This document shows, piece by piece, positions 39,165 through 42,501 of a stretch of DNA of 42,501 nt; the stretch's first letter is position 1, and each line of letters opens with the position of its first letter. The notes under the pieces are model-generated. The model was not told where the DNA came from. It did no database searches and saw nothing but the letters and a program-made list of their open reading frames with translations. The DNA is from Rheinheimera soli (GTDB lineage Bacteria > Pseudomonadota > Gammaproteobacteria > Enterobacterales > Alteromonadaceae), in contig NZ_JAJOYU010000036.1 in the NCBI RefSeq assembly GCF_021290985.1, forward strand, positions 1 through 42,501, read 5' to 3'. A program made the translations under genes and the position numbers.

Positions 39165-39363
39165 GGGTTGAGCTCCGGTGTAGCGCTTTTTAATAATAAT
39201 CCCTGGTGGTGAACTACTTCTCTCACTCCGGGAGGAGTTCTCATGGTTTTCATGCAATGGCTCTGACAAAAGTTAAGGTGATTTTGTTCCTTTAGTTGGA
39301 TAAAAAGCAGAAAAATCACGATGAATGCAGCCTGAACTCAGTTTAGCCGCTGGTATTTTGCGA

Positions 39364-39392
39364 TTGATTAAATAAATGTGTTCGTTTATTAA
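39364..39392 (+). promoter_or_regulatory. Candidate sigma70 promoter of the nuclease gene
   Basis: TTGATT (39364-39369), a 17-bp spacer and TATTAA (39387-39392) in an AT-rich tract, about 70 bp upstream of the start codon. The rest of the 297-bp spacer 39165-39461 shows no gene. Confidence 0.45.
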
Positions 39393-39461
39393 TGTGTTTG
39401 TAACATTGTTAACTTCTAATGTTTAGCCGTTAAAAATATAAACAACTCAAAAGTGAACTCC

Positions 39462-42440
39462 ATGAGCATAAAAAATCTATGTGCTGTCGCTGTTGCACTG
39501 GCGCTTAGTCCACAGCTTCAGGCCGAACTGCTGATCTCCGAATACCTTGAAGGGTCTTCCAATAACAAAGCGATTGAACTGGTAAATCTGGGCACTCAGA
39601 GCCTTGATTTGTCGCAGTACAAGCTGCAGATGTTTTTTAATGGCAATACCACAGCAGCAACAACCATTCATTTGACCGGTACTTTGGCTCCAGGCGCTGT
39701 CTATGTCATTGCCAACAGTAATTCAGTCGCTGCATTAAAAGACAAAGCTCAATTACTCAATAGTTCATCCTGGTACAACGGTGATGATGCGTTGGTGCTC
39801 TCCAAAGGCGAGCAGGTCATTGATTCTTTTGGTCAGGTTGGCTTTGACCCCGGCAGTGCCTGGAACTCAGGTGGCGTCTCTACCATAGATAAAACCTTAA
39901 GGCGCAAAGTCTCAGTCACGCAAGGGGATACCAACCCTTCGGACCTGTTTGATCCTTCTATGGAATATGAGCAGTTTGCTCAGGATGATTTCAGCGGCAT
40001 AGGGTTGTACAACGGCTCAGGCTCTACTGATCCGGAAGATCCCGAGCCGGAAGAACCAGTATACGTACACGGGCAGTGTGGTGATGCTGTCACTTTTATT
40101 TCCGCTATTCAGGGCGAGGCAGATGAATCGCCACTGAAAGGTCAGACCGTTTCTGTTGAAGCCGTAGTCACAGCCAGCTATCAGGAGAGCAGTGGCTTAA
40201 AAGGCTTTTTTATTCAGGAAGAAATTGCCGATCAGGATCAAAACCCTTTGACCTCTGAAGGGGTCTTTGTTTACGACAACCTGTTCGGTAAATTTGTGTC
40301 GGTGGGTGACAAAGTTCGTGTCAGTGCCATGGTCGAAGAGTCTTTTGGTCAGACTCAACTGGCAAAACTGCTGGACTTAACCGACTGTGGTGAAGGCGAA
40401 GAAATAGCCGCTATCCCTTTAACTTTACCTGTCAGCAGTTTAAGCCAGCTCGAAGCACTGGAAGGCATGAAAGTTCGCTTAACTGAACGCCTGACGGTCA
40501 CTGATAACTATGGTTTAGGTCGTTACAACGAGCTGACTTTATCTTCTGAACGTTTGTATCAGCCGACACAAATTGCATTACCAGGAGATGCAGCAAAAGC
40601 TGTGATGGCAGCCAATAGCCTGAACAAGCTGGTGCTGGATGACGGCTCTAATTTGCAGAATAAAGATAAGGTGTATCCTGGCCCTGGTTTATCGGCCAGC
40701 AATACCTTAAGGGTCGGTGATGAGGTGCTGCCTTTTGATGCAGTGCTTGGTTATGGTTTCAGTAAATACCGTATGCACCCTCTGACCGAACCTGTATTTA
40801 TCAGCAGCAATCCGCGCACAGAACAACCTGCCATCAGCAAAGGTGATTACCGTATAGCCAGTATTAATGTGCTGAACTATTTTAACGGTGACGGCACTGG
40901 TGTCGGCTTCCCAACAGCCCGCGGTGCTTCGTCAGCTGTTGAATTTACCAAACAGCGCAGCAAAATTATCGCTGGTATTTCGGCGATGAATGCCGATTTG
41001 GTCGGTTTGCTGGAAATGGAAAACGACGGTTTTAGCGAACAGAGTGCCATTGCAGATTTAGTTCGTGGTTTAAATGAAGAAGCGGGTGCTGATGTCTGGG
41101 CTTTTGTTGATTTTGCTATGCCACAGGTAGGAACTGACGCTATTACGTCGGCTATTATCTATCGCAAAGACAAAGTAACTCAGGCTGGTATAGCTGCTGT
41201 AACCACAGCAGTGCCTTTTGATTACGGCAACAGGGCGCTGATCAGTCAGAGCTTTAAAGTGCAGCAATCCGCTGAATTATTGAACTTCACTGTGGTGCAT
41301 TTGCGCTCCAAAGGCAGTTGTCCAAGTAATAAATCTGATCTGGCCAATCTGGACTCCGGCGATGGACAAGGCTGTTGGAATGCGGTGCGTCTGCAGGCTG
41401 TACAAGCCATGCACAACTGGTTAGCAGGTTTCCCTACAGGTGTCGAAACTGACAACAGCGTGATAGTAGGTGATTTTAACGCTTATATGCTGGAAGACCC
41501 TATCCGGGCTATGAACGATGCAGGTTATGTGCAGTTAAGCCAGCAGGCTCATGGCAACAAAGTCAGCTCTTATCAGTTTAATGGTGAGTCGGGCAGTCTG
41601 GATCATGTGTTTGCCGCGGGAGATATCCGAAGCCGGGTGGCCGAAGTGACAGAATGGGCAATCAATGCCGACGAACCTGCCATTCTGGATTACAACGAGG
41701 AGTATAAATCTGACCTGGCAAAAGCGAACTTCTATGCGCCAGGCCCGTTCCGCTCCTCTGATCATGACCCTATGGTGATGTCGGTTTATTTTGCTAAACC
41801 TGTGGTGCAGGACCAGTTTTTTATGCTGGACGAACAGGCGGCACCAGGCACAGTCGTAGGGCAGATTGTCACCAGTTCTGCTATGGCTATTAGCCGCTAT
41901 CAATTGTCAGGTGAACAGGCAGCATGGTTTAACATCAGCTCTACAGGTCAATTGATGGTGGCCGCTGGTGCTGATTTAGACTTTGAAAGTCGTCAGGTGC
42001 TGCGTTTTGATGTCACAGTACACACTGAAACTGGCTTAGTGTCGGAACCTGCCACTATTGAAGTGCAGCTGAATGATTTACCTGAGTTGCCCGTGGTTAC
42101 GCTTGAGGGCTTAGCTACAGTGATTTCTGATCAGAGTAAGCCAGGTACTGTGCTGGCAATAGTCATGGCGCAAGCGACAGGTAACAATGCCGTTATTGAA
42201 AAAATCCAGCTGGTTGAAGGTGATAAGTATCTGGTGCTGAAAAATGGCCAGTTAACTCTGAAAAAGAAGCTGAATGCCAAACATCAGCCGGAGTTGCGTT
42301 TCAGCATTAAAGCAACAGACTCCTTGGGTGTCAGCACCAGTGTTAGTTATGTCATTGAAGTGAAAGATGGCAAAGGCAACACTGTGCTGCAATGGGTGAT
42401 TTCGGTGATCAACAAAGTGTTAGGCTGGTTATTTGGTTAA
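39462..42440 (+). CDS. Secreted endonuclease/exonuclease/phosphatase-family nuclease with lamin-tail domain (ExeM-like)
   Basis: A 992-aa exported nuclease. In order: signal peptide (1-21, ending LQA); lamin-tail domain starting ELLISEYLEGSSNNKAIEL (about 22-160); an acidic Pro/Glu linker (DPEDPEPEEP, about 188-198); an OB-fold-like segment (about 205-340); an EEP catalytic domain (about 458-775) with GLLEMEND, VGDFNAY and SSDHDPMVM motifs for the metal and catalytic Glu, Asp/Asn and His; two cadherin-like repeats (about 785-970); and a hydrophobic/amphipathic tail. The architecture resembles Shewanella ExeM, which degrades extracellular DNA, but the end lacks a GlyGly-CTERM motif. The ATG at 39462 is used; a GTG at 39453 is possible. 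No strong ribosome site. Confidence 0.88.
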   Translation: MSIKNLCAVAVALALSPQLQAELLISEYLEGSSNNKAIELVNLGTQSLDLSQYKLQMFFNGNTTAATTIHLTGTLAPGAVYVIANSNSVAALKDKAQLLNSSSWYNGDDALVLSKGEQVIDSFGQVGFDPGSAWNSGGVSTIDKTLRRKVSVTQGDTNPSDLFDPSMEYEQFAQDDFSGIGLYNGSGSTDPEDPEPEEPVYVHGQCGDAVTFISAIQGEADESPLKGQTVSVEAVVTASYQESSGLKGFFIQEEIADQDQNPLTSEGVFVYDNLFGKFVSVGDKVRVSAMVEESFGQTQLAKLLDLTDCGEGEEIAAIPLTLPVSSLSQLEALEGMKVRLTERLTVTDNYGLGRYNELTLSSERLYQPTQIALPGDAAKAVMAANSLNKLVLDDGSNLQNKDKVYPGPGLSASNTLRVGDEVLPFDAVLGYGFSKYRMHPLTEPVFISSNPRTEQPAISKGDYRIASINVLNYFNGDGTGVGFPTARGASSAVEFTKQRSKIIAGISAMNADLVGLLEMENDGFSEQSAIADLVRGLNEEAGADVWAFVDFAMPQVGTDAITSAIIYRKDKVTQAGIAAVTTAVPFDYGNRALISQSFKVQQSAELLNFTVVHLRSKGSCPSNKSDLANLDSGDGQGCWNAVRLQAVQAMHNWLAGFPTGVETDNSVIVGDFNAYMLEDPIRAMNDAGYVQLSQQAHGNKVSSYQFNGESGSLDHVFAAGDIRSRVAEVTEWAINADEPAILDYNEEYKSDLAKANFYAPGPFRSSDHDPMVMSVYFAKPVVQDQFFMLDEQAAPGTVVGQIVTSSAMAISRYQLSGEQAAWFNISSTGQLMVAAGADLDFESRQVLRFDVTVHTETGLVSEPATIEVQLNDLPELPVVTLEGLATVISDQSKPGTVLAIVMAQATGNNAVIEKIQLVEGDKYLVLKNGQLTLKKKLNAKHQPELRFSIKATDSLGVSTSVSYVIEVKDGKGNTVLQWVISVINKVLGWLFG

Positions 42441-42469
42441 CTAATTTCTGCCCTGAAGTAAACTAAAGT

Positions 42470-42494
42470 AACAGCCACCGCCAGGTGGCTGTTT
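42470..42494 (+). terminator. Intrinsic terminator after the nuclease gene
   Basis: A 10-bp perfect stem AACAGCCACC/GGTGGCTGTT with a 4-nt loop and a short T tract, 30 bp past the stop codon at the window edge. Confidence 0.82.
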
Positions 42495-42501
42495 TACATT
42501 T

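Overview
The window is chromosomal DNA from a gammaproteobacterium, most likely an Alteromonadales/Chromatiales-type aquatic bacterium close to Rheinheimera. This rests on gene order (nudJ-mnmA-hflD-purB; cspD|clpS-clpA with infA, bpt, aat, trxB; tamA-tamB), on proteins typical of that group (monomeric NADP isocitrate dehydrogenase, leucine dehydrogenase, an ExeM-like nuclease, RoxA, DUF4826), and on the presence of a photoactive yellow protein (PYP) gene. The genus is inferred from memory of protein families. No rRNA, tRNA, CRISPR array, IS element or phage gene was seen.

Layout. 1-1.8 kb: leucine dehydrogenase (-) divergent from a DUF4826 gene (+). 1.8-6.7 kb: a minus-strand housekeeping block: roxA, then the nudJ-mnmA-hflD-purB run. 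7.1-9.3 kb: icd (+), followed by a repeat-rich intergenic patch. 9.7-15.6 kb: cspD, clpS, clpA, infA, bpt, aat and trxB. This holds all the recognition parts of the bacterial N-degron pathway: two aminoacyl-tRNA-protein transferases, the adaptor ClpS and the unfoldase ClpA. 15.9-22.8 kb: a giant beta-propeller sensor kinase, a TrhA/hemolysin-III membrane protein, a glycosyltransferase, a Nif3-like protein and cmoM.

22.8-27.9 kb is the most distinctive part. A 127-aa PYP with every chromophore-pocket residue is followed by the two genes that make and activate its chromophore: a compact p-coumarate:CoA ligase (pcl) and tyrosine ammonia-lyase (tal). TAL turns tyrosine into p-coumarate, the ligase makes p-coumaroyl-CoA, and the chromophore is then attached to the PYP cysteine. 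An intrinsic terminator sits between pyp and pcl, which would favour photoreceptor over enzyme synthesis. Upstream lies what looks like an unannotated structured RNA of about 214 nt, with a good sigma70 promoter, a Fur-box-like operator and a strong terminator. A Crp/Fnr-family regulator lies downstream of tal.

28-33.5 kb: tamB and tamA (-), the translocation and assembly module; tamA has no ATG start. 33.6-35.7 kb: an ABC-2 type exporter (permease plus ATPase). 35.9-36.7 kb: an alpha/beta hydrolase. 36.6-38.8 kb: an OmpR/QseB-type two-component system preceded by a tiny exported-peptide gene. 38.9-39.2 kb: a small unknown protein. 39.5-42.4 kb: a large secreted nuclease of the ExeM type, closed by a terminator at the window edge.
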